A DNA stretch of 64,000 bases. Source: Arcanobacterium_A bovis. Its GTDB lineage: Bacteria > Actinomycetota > Actinomycetes > Actinomycetales > Actinomycetaceae. Shown here in pieces: positions 44,623 through 53,225 of the stretch. Each line of letters starts with the position of its first letter. The stretch's first letter is position 1. The notes below the pieces were generated by a model that was given only the letters and a program-made list of their open reading frames with translations, was not told the DNA's origin and searched no databases. The position numbers and the translations under genes are program-made. The stretch lies in NCBI RefSeq assembly GCF_042655305.1, contig NZ_JBHSLR010000009.1; one strand, given 5' to 3'.

Positions 44623-45430
44623 CGTCCTCAGTCCAGTTGTAATTGTTGCAATAGCACTGGTCATGACGATTGCTTTAGTAGTGATCGTTTCACAATGGCG
44701 AAGCAACCACGATTTACAGCAAGAAGTCAAGGAACTCAAAGACCGCAACGACTACCTTGAAAAAAGACCAGCGATGATCTCGCATGAGATACGCACGCCG
44801 TTGTCATTGGTACAAGGAGCAGCTGAGTTGATGGCCGAAGAAACACCCGGGCCGCTCAACGAACTACAGCGATCTTTTATCGAAACGATCTCTGAGAACT
44901 CTCGGCAAGCAATCGATATTGCAGAAAATTTTCTCATTGATCTCAACATGGATATTCGTCCACTTCAACTCCAAGAAATAGACATTCGCGCAATTGTTGC
45001 TGATACAGCAAAAGAAATTAGAAAAATTTTTCCGATACGTATCGACGTTGATGCCGCAGGAGGCTTGCTTCCCATATACGCCGACAAGCAGCTCATTCGT
45101 CAGCTCATCTGGAATCTCATTAACAATGCTGCTCGTCATGCACACAGCGACAATCCCGTCACTGTGCGCATTGAAAACGGCGAAGGAAGTGGCGCACATA
45201 TTTCGATTATTGACCGTGGCGAAGGCATGAGCGATGTCGATCTTGAAAAACTATTCACGCCCTTCTCGTCAGGCAGCACCCGCCGCCCTGGAAGCGGAAT
45301 AGGAATGATGGTGTCAAAGAAAATCGTCGATGCTCATGAAGGAAAAATACTAGTAGACTCTGCTCAGGGTATCGGAACAGTGATACATGTTCTTCTGCCT
45401 CAACACTTAGCCGAAAGCAAGGAATCTTAA
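44612..45430 (+). CDS. Sensor histidine kinase without an extracellular sensor domain
   Basis: 272 residues from the ATG at 44612. One membrane helix (residues about 8-28) is followed by a short coiled-coil and the HisKA helix with phospho-acceptor His58 in MISHEIRTPLSL. The ATPase domain has the N-box NLINNAARHA, DRGEGMS and GSGIGMMV. With only about seven residues outside the membrane, it cannot bind a ligand there; it probably senses through a partner such as the co-encoded binding protein or permease. A start at 44549 would overlap the ATPase gene by 74 bases and is less likely. Its stop overlaps the regulator start (TAATG). Confidence 0.9.
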   Translation: MENNVLSPVVIVAIALVMTIALVVIVSQWRSNHDLQQEVKELKDRNDYLEKRPAMISHEIRTPLSLVQGAAELMAEETPGPLNELQRSFIETISENSRQAIDIAENFLIDLNMDIRPLQLQEIDIRAIVADTAKEIRKIFPIRIDVDAAGGLLPIYADKQLIRQLIWNLINNAARHAHSDNPVTVRIENGEGSGAHISIIDRGEGMSDVDLEKLFTPFSSGSTRRPGSGIGMMVSKKIVDAHEGKILVDSAQGIGTVIHVLLPQHLAESKES

Positions 45431-46134
45431 TGCACAATCCCGTGGCACTAGTCGTTGACGATGAAGCTCAGATGGTGTCGATCATCAAGTTTGCGCTTGA
45501 AACGCAAGGATTCGAGTGCCTTACTGCCAAAAACACCACCGAAGCCTGGAGCGTGATTCAGCACCATCGGATTGATCTGGCAGTCCTCGACGTTATGCTT
45601 CCCAACGGATCCGGTGTTGAACTCACCAAGAAGATCCGCCATAGCCATCTCAAGTTCCCGATCATTTTGCTCACCGCTCTTGGCGATGAAGACGATCGCA
45701 TCGCCGGACTCGAGGCGGGGGCAGACGATTACGTTACCAAACCGTTTTCACCTCGTGAGCTCGCATTACGCGCCCTTGCTGCGGTTCGACGCTACAGTGA
45801 TCACAATATTTCGGCAGCCATTAACCTCGGTAACCTCACCATCCACATCGCTGAGGCAAAAGCCTACTGGAACAATACTCAAATTGACCTCACGGAAACG
45901 CAAGTACGATTACTGGCAGTGCTCGCACGCAACCACAACGACGTCGTCAGCCATCGAGAAATACTCGCGCAGGTGTGGAATACGAACGAAACCAGTGGCG
46001 GCCGCGAAATGATTAAGACATCGATATACCGGTTACGCAGGGACCTCACGGCACAAGGTATCGGCGACATCGAAATCCTTTCGGTGCGCTCACGCGGGTA
46101 TTCGATGAAAATAGCATCGCAAAACGATTCCTAG
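45430..46134 (+). CDS. OmpR-family response regulator
   Basis: 234 residues: receiver domain with acidic pair Asp10-Asp11, phospho-acceptor Asp54 in LAVLDVMLPNGSG, switch Thr in ILLTALGDEDD and Lys in DDYVTKPFSP, then a winged-helix DNA-binding domain (SHREILAQVWN, SVRSRGYSM). It is the last gene of the five-gene operon. Its likely targets are the 21-bp repeats before the operon and the 16-bp array before the antiporter downstream; this is inference from position. Confidence 0.94.
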   Translation: MHNPVALVVDDEAQMVSIIKFALETQGFECLTAKNTTEAWSVIQHHRIDLAVLDVMLPNGSGVELTKKIRHSHLKFPIILLTALGDEDDRIAGLEAGADDYVTKPFSPRELALRALAAVRRYSDHNISAAINLGNLTIHIAEAKAYWNNTQIDLTETQVRLLAVLARNHNDVVSHREILAQVWNTNETSGGREMIKTSIYRLRRDLTAQGIGDIEILSVRSRGYSMKIASQNDS

Positions 46135-46451
46135 TAGCTTTGCGCGGCAACAGCATCGAGCACGACGTCGGTCACCACGACGTCAAGCACAGCGTCGAAC
46201 CACGGCAAAAATATCGCGAGAGCGCGACGTCGGCCACCACGGCACTGAGCAGGAAAAGAACGCGGACACACGATCACGCAACCAACAGCCACGCCCACAC
46301 TTGGTATTATCTACACTTGGTATTATCTACACTTGGTAACACCCCTGTTACCAAGTGTAACCAAAGGCAGTCTCACGGTTACCTACCGCCATGCATTCTT
46401 GAGTATGTAATTGAAACATTGACGTTTCAAACATATTAATAAGGAGCAAAC
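46135..46451. other. Regulatory intergenic region before the organophosphate antiporter
   Basis: 317 bases without a gene. From left to right it holds two copies of CGACGTCGGYCACCACGRC (46163-46181 and 46225-46243), the ACACTTGGTA array (listed separately), a palindromic TTGAAAC/GTTTCAA pair (46411-46417 and 46424-46430) and an AAGGAG ribosome site. A TATTAAT near 46434 may be part of a promoter. Confidence 0.75.
46297..46358. promoter_or_regulatory. ACACTTGGTA operator array with 16-bp period
   Basis: ACACTTGGTATTATCT occurs twice in exact tandem (46297-46312, 46313-46328). The third unit ACACTTGGTAAC (46329-46340) is the left arm of a perfect 12-bp inverted repeat with GTTACCAAGTGT (46347-46358). 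Such regularity indicates multimeric binding of a regulator about 95-155 bases ahead of the antiporter gene. Confidence 0.75.
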
Positions 46452-47834
46452 ATGGCAAGCAGTCTCGGATTTTTGTCCGCGCCAGGACCAGCGCCGCGCC
46501 TACCCGAATCGCAGATCGCATCCGTTTATAAGAAGGCACGTTTCAACGCCTTCATGGGCATCTTCATCGGTTACGCCGGCTTTTATCTGATCCGAAATAA
46601 CGTCTCACTCGTTTCAGCAATGCTGAAAGAACATGACATCCTCAACACTGTGGGAATCGGTATCGTTGCGAACGCCGTACTGTTCTCATACGGTTTGTCC
46701 AAGTTCTTTATGGCGATGCTCTCTGACCGCGCCAATGCCCGATACTTCCTACCACTTGGACTCGCACTATCAGCAATCACTAACCTTGCCATCGCTTTCA
46801 TTCCGGCTATCTCGGCAAGCGTTGGCCTATTCGCTACCGTGATGTTCCTCAACGGTTGGTTCCAAGGAATGGGTTGGCCTCCCTCAGGTCGCGTTCTCGT
46901 ACAGTGGTTCTCCACGTCCGAGCGTGGCTGGAAGACGTCGATCTGGAACTGCGCGCACAACGTCGGTGGTGCCGGCGTCGGCGTCGCTGCCGCTTACGCA
47001 CTCGCGAACTGGCAAAGCAATAAGGCTGATTGGACTCCGGCATTCTGGTTCCCAGCAATCATTGCGCTCGTGGTGGCCGCAATTGCCTTCCTGCTCATTC
47101 ACGACAATCCTGAGGCTCTCGGCCTGCCACCAATTGAGGAGTACAACAACGATCCCGCCAAGGTATCCGATGCTGGTGCCGAAGTTGAAGGCTCGTGGTT
47201 CAAGGTAGTCTGGACGCACGTACTCACCAATCCAGTAATTGTGCTGCTCGCAGTGGCAAACGTATTCGTGTACACCCTGCGTTATGGCGTGCTTAACTGG
47301 ATTCCTATCTACCTCACCACCGAACTTGGCGTAACCAACACCTCCGGCGGCATCCTCGGATTCTCGATTTACGAAATCGCCGGAATCGTTGGAACTCTTC
47401 TGTGTGGTTGGATTTCTGACAAGGTATTCAAGGGCTGGCGCTCTGGAGCTGGCATGCTCTTCATCGCAGGTGTAGGCATTGCACTGGTTATCTACTGGCA
47501 GCTTCCTGCTAGCGCACCGGCCTGGCTGTTCTACCTCCTCATCGCAGTGATTGGTGGATTGATCTACGGCCCAGTGATGCTCATTGGTCTGCAAGCTATC
47601 GATCTCTCGCCAAAGAGCGTTGCTGGAACATCTGCAGGATTCACCGGCCTCTTTGGCTACCTGCTCGGCGCTTCGCTCGCTTCCACCGGCGTTGGCCTGC
47701 TCATTCACAACTTTGGCTGGAACGTCACCTACATCTGCCTCGTGGTAGTTGTAGCTCTGGCATTCGTGCTGATGATGATTGTGGGCAAGTACGAGCGCAA
47801 GCTCATGGACGAGCACGTAGCTCGCAACAAGTAA
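46452..47834 (+). CDS. Organophosphate:phosphate antiporter (OPA family, GlpT/UhpT/PgtP-like)
   Basis: A 460-residue twelve-helix MFS protein. Marks of the family are GYAGFYLIRNN in helix 1 with the phosphate-binding arginine, GWFQGMGWPPSGRVLVQWFS (the GlpT/UhpT signature), SIWNCAHNVGGAG and VYTLRYGVLNWIPIY with the second arginine. It exchanges inorganic phosphate for glycerol 3-phosphate, hexose phosphates or phosphoglycerates; which one is not decidable by eye. The upstream two-component system resembles the way uhp, hpt and pgt antiporters are controlled. ATG after AAGGAG. A strong terminator follows. Confidence 0.93.
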   Translation: MASSLGFLSAPGPAPRLPESQIASVYKKARFNAFMGIFIGYAGFYLIRNNVSLVSAMLKEHDILNTVGIGIVANAVLFSYGLSKFFMAMLSDRANARYFLPLGLALSAITNLAIAFIPAISASVGLFATVMFLNGWFQGMGWPPSGRVLVQWFSTSERGWKTSIWNCAHNVGGAGVGVAAAYALANWQSNKADWTPAFWFPAIIALVVAAIAFLLIHDNPEALGLPPIEEYNNDPAKVSDAGAEVEGSWFKVVWTHVLTNPVIVLLAVANVFVYTLRYGVLNWIPIYLTTELGVTNTSGGILGFSIYEIAGIVGTLLCGWISDKVFKGWRSGAGMLFIAGVGIALVIYWQLPASAPAWLFYLLIAVIGGLIYGPVMLIGLQAIDLSPKSVAGTSAGFTGLFGYLLGASLASTGVGLLIHNFGWNVTYICLVVVVALAFVLMMIVGKYERKLMDEHVARNK

Positions 47835-47896
47835 ATACTCAGAGAATCACACCACGCTCTAATAATGTGATTCTTGGCGGTGTGGATTACCCACAC

Positions 47897-47934
47897 AAAT
47901 GGGGCGGTATCTGGATGGGGGTACCGCCCCATTT
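47897..47934 (+). terminator. Terminator of the antiporter gene
   Basis: AAATGGGGCGGTA (47897-47909) pairs with TACCGCCCCATTT (47922-47934), followed by ATTTGTTTG. A smaller GCCCGCT/AGCGGGC hairpin follows at 47956-47978. Confidence 0.85.
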
Positions 47935-48085
47935 ATTTGTTTGATGCCTATATTTGCCCGCTGCCCTGCAGAGCGGGCATTAATGAACCGGCTGTGTGAA
48001 CAACAACGACCGATGTGAACAATCTGACCCTATTTTCAGCAATGAGTCCTAGGCATTTCAGCTGAAAGTTAGAGAAAATAACTAG

Positions 48086-48928
48086 GTGATCTCGCTAAAT
48101 AATACTCTTGCTATCCAAATGAAATCAGGCCACCACAAGGCTCACGAAGTTCATAAACCTCTGACTTTTGTTATCTCCACGATGCTCGCTGGCGCGCTCA
48201 TTGGAGTGGCAGACGTGGCCATGTTTGCCACCGCCGGCCCATTTTACGCAACCCACCAGCCAGCGGCCATGCTTATCGCGGGCTTAGCGTTCGGCGTCGG
48301 CCTGATTTTGGTAGTTACTAGCGGTTCAAATCTTGCCACCTCAGCGATGATGGCACTACCTCAAGCAGCCACAGGTAAGCTGATTACCTGGCGCAAAGCC
48401 GCATTGGTATTGCTTTTGATATTTCTCGGAAATCTACTCGGCGCGATTGCACTCAGTGCAATCATGACAGGCACTCATGTTTTCCACGGCGACACACCAG
48501 CTCAAGCCATGTTGGAGATGCTCATCGTAGCAAAGTCAGGAAAGTCCTCGCTGGCGTTGTTCACGCGCGGAATCATGTGTAACGTACTGGTTTGTTTTGC
48601 GATATGGAGCCAGTCCCGCACCAAAAACGACGCCGCAAAGATGATCGTGATTTTCTTGTGCGTAGCCGCTTTCATTTCCTCAGGATTCGAGCACGTTGTG
48701 GCTAATATGACCACCTTCTCACTCGGATTGATGCATGGAATGCCAGCGGCCACCTTCGCCGAAGCGGCCCGAAATTTCCTTTTCGTGGGCTTAGGTAACC
48801 TCGTCGGCGGCGGCTTGCTCGTGGGCGGTTCGATGCTTGCGTTGTCTGGTTCTATCCGCGAGGCTGCGCAAAAAGCTCCGCATATTTCCGACGACGGCGT
48901 TGTCACGGTTCCTTCTGAGGTGCAGTAA
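48086..48928 (+). CDS. Formate/nitrite transporter (FNT) family channel
   Basis: 280 residues, six helices. The FNT marks are visible: the pore histidine region SGFEHVVANMTTF and the conserved FLGNLLGAI and GLGNLVGGG half-repeats. The family passes formate, nitrite, lactate or hydrosulphide. Which one is not clear, and no formate or nitrite enzyme is nearby. The start is uncertain: GTG at 48086 lacks a ribosome site and may be leaderless; an ATG 11 codons later is the alternative. Confidence 0.88.
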   Translation: MISLNNTLAIQMKSGHHKAHEVHKPLTFVISTMLAGALIGVADVAMFATAGPFYATHQPAAMLIAGLAFGVGLILVVTSGSNLATSAMMALPQAATGKLITWRKAALVLLLIFLGNLLGAIALSAIMTGTHVFHGDTPAQAMLEMLIVAKSGKSSLALFTRGIMCNVLVCFAIWSQSRTKNDAAKMIVIFLCVAAFISSGFEHVVANMTTFSLGLMHGMPAATFAEAARNFLFVGLGNLVGGGLLVGGSMLALSGSIREAAQKAPHISDDGVVTVPSEVQ

Positions 48929-48966
48929 CAACCGGGGTTGCTTTCCCAAAAACTAACAAAATACGA

Positions 48967-49014
48967 CTGTGCCCCAGATACGATGCCAATCGCTCCATCG
49001 TATCTGGGGCACAG
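48967..49014. terminator. Bidirectional terminator between the FNT gene and deoK
   Basis: A perfect 19-bp stem (48967-48985 with 48996-49014) and a ten-base loop between convergent genes. Confidence 0.85.
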
Positions 49015-49061
49015 CCCATGTGGGCTCACGCCCTATTTCCATCCATCCTCAGGATCAGTTC

Positions 49062-49982
49062 TCAAACTTCTTGATCAGGGAACGCTGCGAGGAAGTCATC
49101 GCGTGTTGCGTAGGAGGTTTGAGTTCCGAGCTTAGTCACCGAATCAGCAGCGTAGAGATTTGCCATCCGCAAGGATGCCTCAACGTCTCCGGTATGAACC
49201 AGGTGATGGCTAAAGCAACCGATGAACGCATCTCCTGCGCCTGTGGTGTCTTTAGCATCAACTTGAGTGCCTGGGATAAGCACTTCTTTGTCGTTGCTTA
49301 CCCACAAAACGCCACGCCATCCTAGTGTGACGATAACGTTCTTCATTCCAGCCTCAAGCAAAGCGCCAGCAGCATTGCGAACGTCGTCCACCGTGTCCAC
49401 TGGCATGCCAGTGAGCAGCGAAAGCTCTGATTCGTTTGGCACGAAGTACTCGCAGTCCTTCACTTCGGCCAGCACCAAATCTGGCTGTGCTGGAGCTGGG
49501 TTGAGCAACACTGGGATATTGTGCTCTTTACCGAAGCGAATCGCCGCATACACCGTCTCCAATGGAACTTCGAGCTGAAGAACGATCAATTTACACTTCG
49601 AAATATCGTCCTTGGCATTCTCGATATCTTCCGGCGAGAGCTGCGCATTTGCACCTTTCACAATGATGATTGAGTTATGAGACTCTGGATCAACAAAGAT
49701 CGGAGCCACACCTGAAGTCGCATCAGTGCGCAACACATATTTGGTGTCGATACCGTTTGCTTCGAAATTCTTGATCGTGTTGTCTGCGAACACATCATTT
49801 CCCACACGGGTGAGCATCAATACTTCCGAGCCAAGCCGAGCAGCTGCTACCGCTTGATTAGCTCCCTTGCCTCCGCAACCCAATTTGAAATCAGGCGCTT
49901 CAATCGTCTCACCCTCTTTGGGCATACGGTGAATATAGGAAATCAAATCCACCATATTCGAACCGATTACTGCAATATCCAC
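49062..49982 (-). CDS. deoK: Deoxyribokinase/ribokinase (PfkB family)
   Basis: Phosphorylates a pentose at C5 with ATP. The 306 residues have the ribokinase signatures GCGGKGANQAVAAARLG, LLNPAPAQ, NESELSLLTG and the anion-hole DTTGAGDAFIGCF. As last gene of deoC-deoP-deoX-deoK its probable substrate is 2-deoxy-D-ribose, giving the deoxyribose 5-phosphate used by DeoC. A second ribokinase sits in the rbs operon, so a division of labour is likely. GTG start one base after the deoX stop, with GGAG inside the previous gene. Confidence 0.85.
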   Translation of the reverse strand: MDIAVIGSNMVDLISYIHRMPKEGETIEAPDFKLGCGGKGANQAVAAARLGSEVLMLTRVGNDVFADNTIKNFEANGIDTKYVLRTDATSGVAPIFVDPESHNSIIIVKGANAQLSPEDIENAKDDISKCKLIVLQLEVPLETVYAAIRFGKEHNIPVLLNPAPAQPDLVLAEVKDCEYFVPNESELSLLTGMPVDTVDDVRNAAGALLEAGMKNVIVTLGWRGVLWVSNDKEVLIPGTQVDAKDTTGAGDAFIGCFSHHLVHTGDVEASLRMANLYAADSVTKLGTQTSYATRDDFLAAFPDQEV

Positions 49983-49983
49983 C

Positions 49984-51003
49984 TTAGTTCTCCTTAATTC
50001 CGGTGGTCACTGAGAATGACTTCGTTGCGCCAGCCTCAAGTTCAATCAACATACCCGCTGCCTTCGCTGCCAAGAATCCTTCCGGACGCGAGGTTCCAGG
50101 AAGCACGAAAGCTGCAACCTGCTGATCAGCATTAACCAAAATCCAACGCGTCGCCACGGGGAACGAAGCAGTATCGAAGCGAGTCACGAAAGTAGTTCCA
50201 TCTGGAGCCACGAGTTCAAATTCTGCTTTCTCGCCATATTGTGGCAGATCATCAGCAAAGAAAACGATCTCTGGATCAAATTCTCCTGCTTGTGCAAGCG
50301 AATTAGCATCGATCTTTCCAGAAAGAATCTCTTCGTTGATCTCCGTCCAACGCGGCGTCGGATTCACGTGTGCCGGCACCGAACGACGCAACTGGAAGGC
50401 GCCGTCAGGAAGCGACTGACGCATCACGCCGTCTTCCACGAATGCGTAGTTCATGTGGCACATGTACTGCAATGGCATCGGAGCGTACTCAGAAAGGTTC
50501 GTCACCTCGAGCTCAATGTCGAACAGTGCGGATTTTGCAGCCATTCGAACCGATGGCAATGCGCGGTAATGCGCACCGAATCCCTGCACATACTCGTAGG
50601 ACGATACGATCCGTACGGTATCGCCGTCGAACTCCAACCAGGCTTCATCCATCGTGGCAGTTGGGAACTCACCATGCAAAGGATGCGTGTCCTCAGGGCT
50701 TGGGCATCCACCAGCAAGCAGACCTGAATGGAAGGAGAAGCAACCGTATGTATCAACAATTTCCTTGCATGGTTGCGGCGCCGCGAACATATTCTTCATG
50801 CGCAGCGTCTTGCCATCGAAGAATGCGTCCCAAATAATCTGGCCCATGAAAGGTAGCACTTCAACGTAACCGCGCGAGTTTTCGATTCGAACCGACTCGA
50901 TACCCTTCGGGTATGTGAAGGCAACAACCTTAAATTCCTCATTGGAAGCGACGACGCGTTCGGTTTGCGTGAACGCACTGCGGTGTAAAGGAATACGTAA
51001 CAT
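49984..51003 (-). CDS. deoX: DeoX-like aldose-1-epimerase-related protein
   Basis: 339 residues of the galactose-mutarotase-like beta-sandwich type (DUF4432/DeoX group). Segments GQIIWDAFFDGKTLRMKN, HPLHGEFPTA, LQYMCHMNYAF and VLPGTSRPEGF are characteristic, with histidines suited to mutarotation. In Salmonella deoX is the last gene of the deoQKPX deoxyribose cluster with unsettled function. A role in interconverting sugar anomers for DeoK is plausible. It lies between deoP and deoK. Confidence 0.8.
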   Translation of the reverse strand: MLRIPLHRSAFTQTERVVASNEEFKVVAFTYPKGIESVRIENSRGYVEVLPFMGQIIWDAFFDGKTLRMKNMFAAPQPCKEIVDTYGCFSFHSGLLAGGCPSPEDTHPLHGEFPTATMDEAWLEFDGDTVRIVSSYEYVQGFGAHYRALPSVRMAAKSALFDIELEVTNLSEYAPMPLQYMCHMNYAFVEDGVMRQSLPDGAFQLRRSVPAHVNPTPRWTEINEEILSGKIDANSLAQAGEFDPEIVFFADDLPQYGEKAEFELVAPDGTTFVTRFDTASFPVATRWILVNADQQVAAFVLPGTSRPEGFLAAKAAGMLIELEAGATKSFSVTTGIKEN

Positions 51004-51021
51004 GATTTTATCCCTCTCCGA

Positions 51022-52383
51022 CTATGCGTTCTTCGAAGCCTTGTAACGGCGCAGGAAGTAAACCAGCACTGCCACGAAGCAAACGAGAGATACCGAGAAT
51101 GCCATCTGCATCGAGCCGAGCTTATCGGATACAAGACCCTGGATAACTGGGATAACAGCTCCACCGATGATCGACATAACGATCACAGCTCCACCAGTTT
51201 CGGTGTGGCGCTTGTCCTCAATCGAATCAAGGGTTCGTGCGTAGATTGTTGCCCAGCATGGACCGAACAGACCGGAGGTCAAAATCGCTGCGTATACTGC
51301 GGTCATATTTGGCACAGCAATCACGTAAGCGAGTGCGAGCACGCCAGCAACCGAGTAACCAATGAGCACGAGATCGGCATTGAACTTGGTCATCAAGACA
51401 TTGGCGAGCACCTTACCGAGGAAGAACGCGATAAACGCTGCCACCATGTAGTTCGAAGCCGCACGCTCGTTGAGAGAATCGTCAAGGTTCAACGCAAGGC
51501 GAATCGTGAACGACCACACCGCCGTCTGCATTCCAACGTAAAGGAACTGTGCCAAGATGCCCTCGCGGAACTTGGCGTTCTTGGCCAGGTAGGAAAGCGT
51601 TTCACCAATGCTGGCTTTTACCTCATGATGTGCACGCATCGGCTTGCAGTGCGGGAACTGTGTAATAGCAACGATGATGAACAGAATTGCCAACACAATG
51701 ATGATGAAGCGGTAAGGCTGCAAGGTGCGCTGAAGCATATCATTCGCGAACTGGGTGCGCTCAGCACCGGTGAGCTCGCCGAGCTGCTTGTGCAGTGCAT
51801 CGCCCTCGGTGAAGATCAGGTACTTGCCCAAAAGGATTCCGAAAATGGAACCGAGCGGGTAGAAGGTCTGGGAGATGTTGAGGCGCAGCGTTGCAAGACG
51901 ACGTGGACCCACCATTGACGAGTAGGTGTTGCAGGAAGTCTCCAGGAACGAAAGACCAGTTGCAATTGCGAAAAGTGCTGCCAAGAACACCGTGTAGGTG
52001 GCCATGCGCGACGCCGGGAAGAACAGCGTGCAGCCAATGATGTAGAAGCTCAGACCAACCAAGATGCCCGACTTGTAGCTCCACTTGCGAATAACGCGCG
52101 AAGCTGGAATAGCGAGCAAGAAGTAGCCGCCGTAAAATGCGGACTGCACGAATGCCGAAGCAAAATCAGACAGTTCGAAGATGGCTTTGAACTGGGTGAT
52201 GAGGATATCATTCAAGCTCGCGGCTGCGCCCCACATCGGGAAGCAGATCGAAAGCAGAATGTATTGCAAGATCGGCGTCTTGTTGAGATAGCCGTCCGAG
52301 AGCTGCAGGGATGGATCCTTAATCAATCCAAAGGTTTCATTCTTGACGCCCTCTTCGCGAGCGCCGGTTTCAATAGTTGTCAT
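51022..52383 (-). CDS. deoP: FucP-type MFS permease, probable deoxyribose importer
   Basis: 453 residues, twelve helices of the fucose:H+ symporter (FHS) family, with an N-terminal cytoplasmic stretch (FGLIKDPSLQLSDGYLNKTP), then SICFPMWGAAASLNDIL, SAFYGGYFLLAIPASR and FLETSCNTYSSMVGP. The deoxyribose permease DeoP belongs to this family. The gene starts two bases after deoC with GGAGAG ahead, and deoX follows, supporting the substrate call. Confidence 0.88.
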   Translation of the reverse strand: MTTIETGAREEGVKNETFGLIKDPSLQLSDGYLNKTPILQYILLSICFPMWGAAASLNDILITQFKAIFELSDFASAFVQSAFYGGYFLLAIPASRVIRKWSYKSGILVGLSFYIIGCTLFFPASRMATYTVFLAALFAIATGLSFLETSCNTYSSMVGPRRLATLRLNISQTFYPLGSIFGILLGKYLIFTEGDALHKQLGELTGAERTQFANDMLQRTLQPYRFIIIVLAILFIIVAITQFPHCKPMRAHHEVKASIGETLSYLAKNAKFREGILAQFLYVGMQTAVWSFTIRLALNLDDSLNERAASNYMVAAFIAFFLGKVLANVLMTKFNADLVLIGYSVAGVLALAYVIAVPNMTAVYAAILTSGLFGPCWATIYARTLDSIEDKRHTETGGAVIVMSIIGGAVIPVIQGLVSDKLGSMQMAFSVSLVCFVAVLVYFLRRYKASKNA

Positions 52384-52385
52384 GT

Positions 52386-53027
52386 TTACTCTCCGATGAG
52401 TACTTTGCCAGCCGACGCGCCAATGCGGTTGGCTCCGGCGTTTACCATTTCGTTAAAATCAGCGGCGGTGCGGATTCCGCCCGAGGCCTTGACTCCGAAG
52501 TCTGGCCCCACTGTGTTCCGCATTATTGCTACAGCGTGTGCTGTGGCTCCACCGGTGGAAAATCCGGTGGACGTCTTGACGAAATCAGCGCCAGCCTTTA
52601 CAGCTGCTTCACTTGCGCGCACGATTTCTTCATCGGTCAAAAGGCAAGTTTCCAAAATTACCTTAACCAATGCGCCGGCAGATGCTTCAACGACGGCGGC
52701 AATATCAGCTTCCACTAATGCCCAGTCGCCATCTTTGACAGCACCGATGTTGATCACCATATCTACTTCCGTTGCGCCGGCCGCAACGGCGTCTTTCGCC
52801 TCGTAAGCTTTCGCTTCGGAAGTCATTGCTCCGAGCGGGAAGCCGACGACGGTGCAGATGTTTACGTCTGAACCGCTGAGTAACTCGGCGCAGGTTTTGA
52901 TCCAAGTTGGATTCACACACACTGCACCCATACCCCATTCAATCGCCTCAGAGCACAATTGTTCTACCTGAGCGCGGGTTGCGTCTGGCTTGAGTAAGGT
53001 GTGATCGATCATTTTTGATTTATTCAC
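52386..53027 (-). CDS. deoC: Deoxyribose-phosphate aldolase
   Basis: Splits 2-deoxyribose 5-phosphate into acetaldehyde and glyceraldehyde 3-phosphate. The 213-residue class I aldolase has MIDHTLLKPDAT, VCVNPTWI, CTVVGFPLGAMTSEAK, VDMVINIGAVK, the lysine in VKVILETCLL and the Schiff-base lysine in DFVKTSTGFSTGGAT. GTG at 53027 is chosen since AAAGGAG stands eight bases ahead; the longer frame adds 18 residues not found in the family. First gene of the leftward deoCPXK operon. Confidence 0.97.
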   Translation of the reverse strand: MNKSKMIDHTLLKPDATRAQVEQLCSEAIEWGMGAVCVNPTWIKTCAELLSGSDVNICTVVGFPLGAMTSEAKAYEAKDAVAAGATEVDMVINIGAVKDGDWALVEADIAAVVEASAGALVKVILETCLLTDEEIVRASEAAVKAGADFVKTSTGFSTGGATAHAVAIMRNTVGPDFGVKASGGIRTAADFNEMVNAGANRIGASAGKVLIGE

Positions 53028-53124
53028 CGGGGAAACTCCTTTGTTCGTGATGGTTATCCACAACTTAACAAGGCAGAGCACAGTTGGGAAGATTGACGTT
53101 TTGGTGCGGCGAAATTAGAAAAAC

Positions 53125-53152
53125 AGCATACTATCAGGGAAAACGCCATCAA
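53125..53152 (-). promoter_or_regulatory. Predicted deoC promoter
   Basis: Leftward TTGATG (53152-53147), 16 bases, TATGCT (53130-53125). It lies about 100 bases before deoC and downstream of the palindrome at 53195. Confidence 0.5.
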
Positions 53153-53194
53153 TACCGCGATTTTTTGCCGAAAACTCGCCCATAAGTTCCCAAG

Positions 53195-53210
53195 CAGAAC
53201 ATATGTTCCG
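53195..53210. promoter_or_regulatory. Candidate DeoR (SorC-type) operator
   Basis: GAACATATGTTC (53197-53208) is a perfect 12-bp palindrome, extended by GC pairs outside. A second GGAACTTATG-like half (CATAAGTTCC, 53181-53190) lies next to it. Position upstream of the deoC promoter fits control by the neighbouring regulator. Confidence 0.5.
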
Positions 53211-53225
53211 CAGCAGTAAAATAAA

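Noticed and set aside
46297..46358. Tandem repeats resembling a short CRISPR array
   Set aside because: Units are 16 bases with no unique spacers and end in a palindrome; no cas genes are near. An operator array explains it better.
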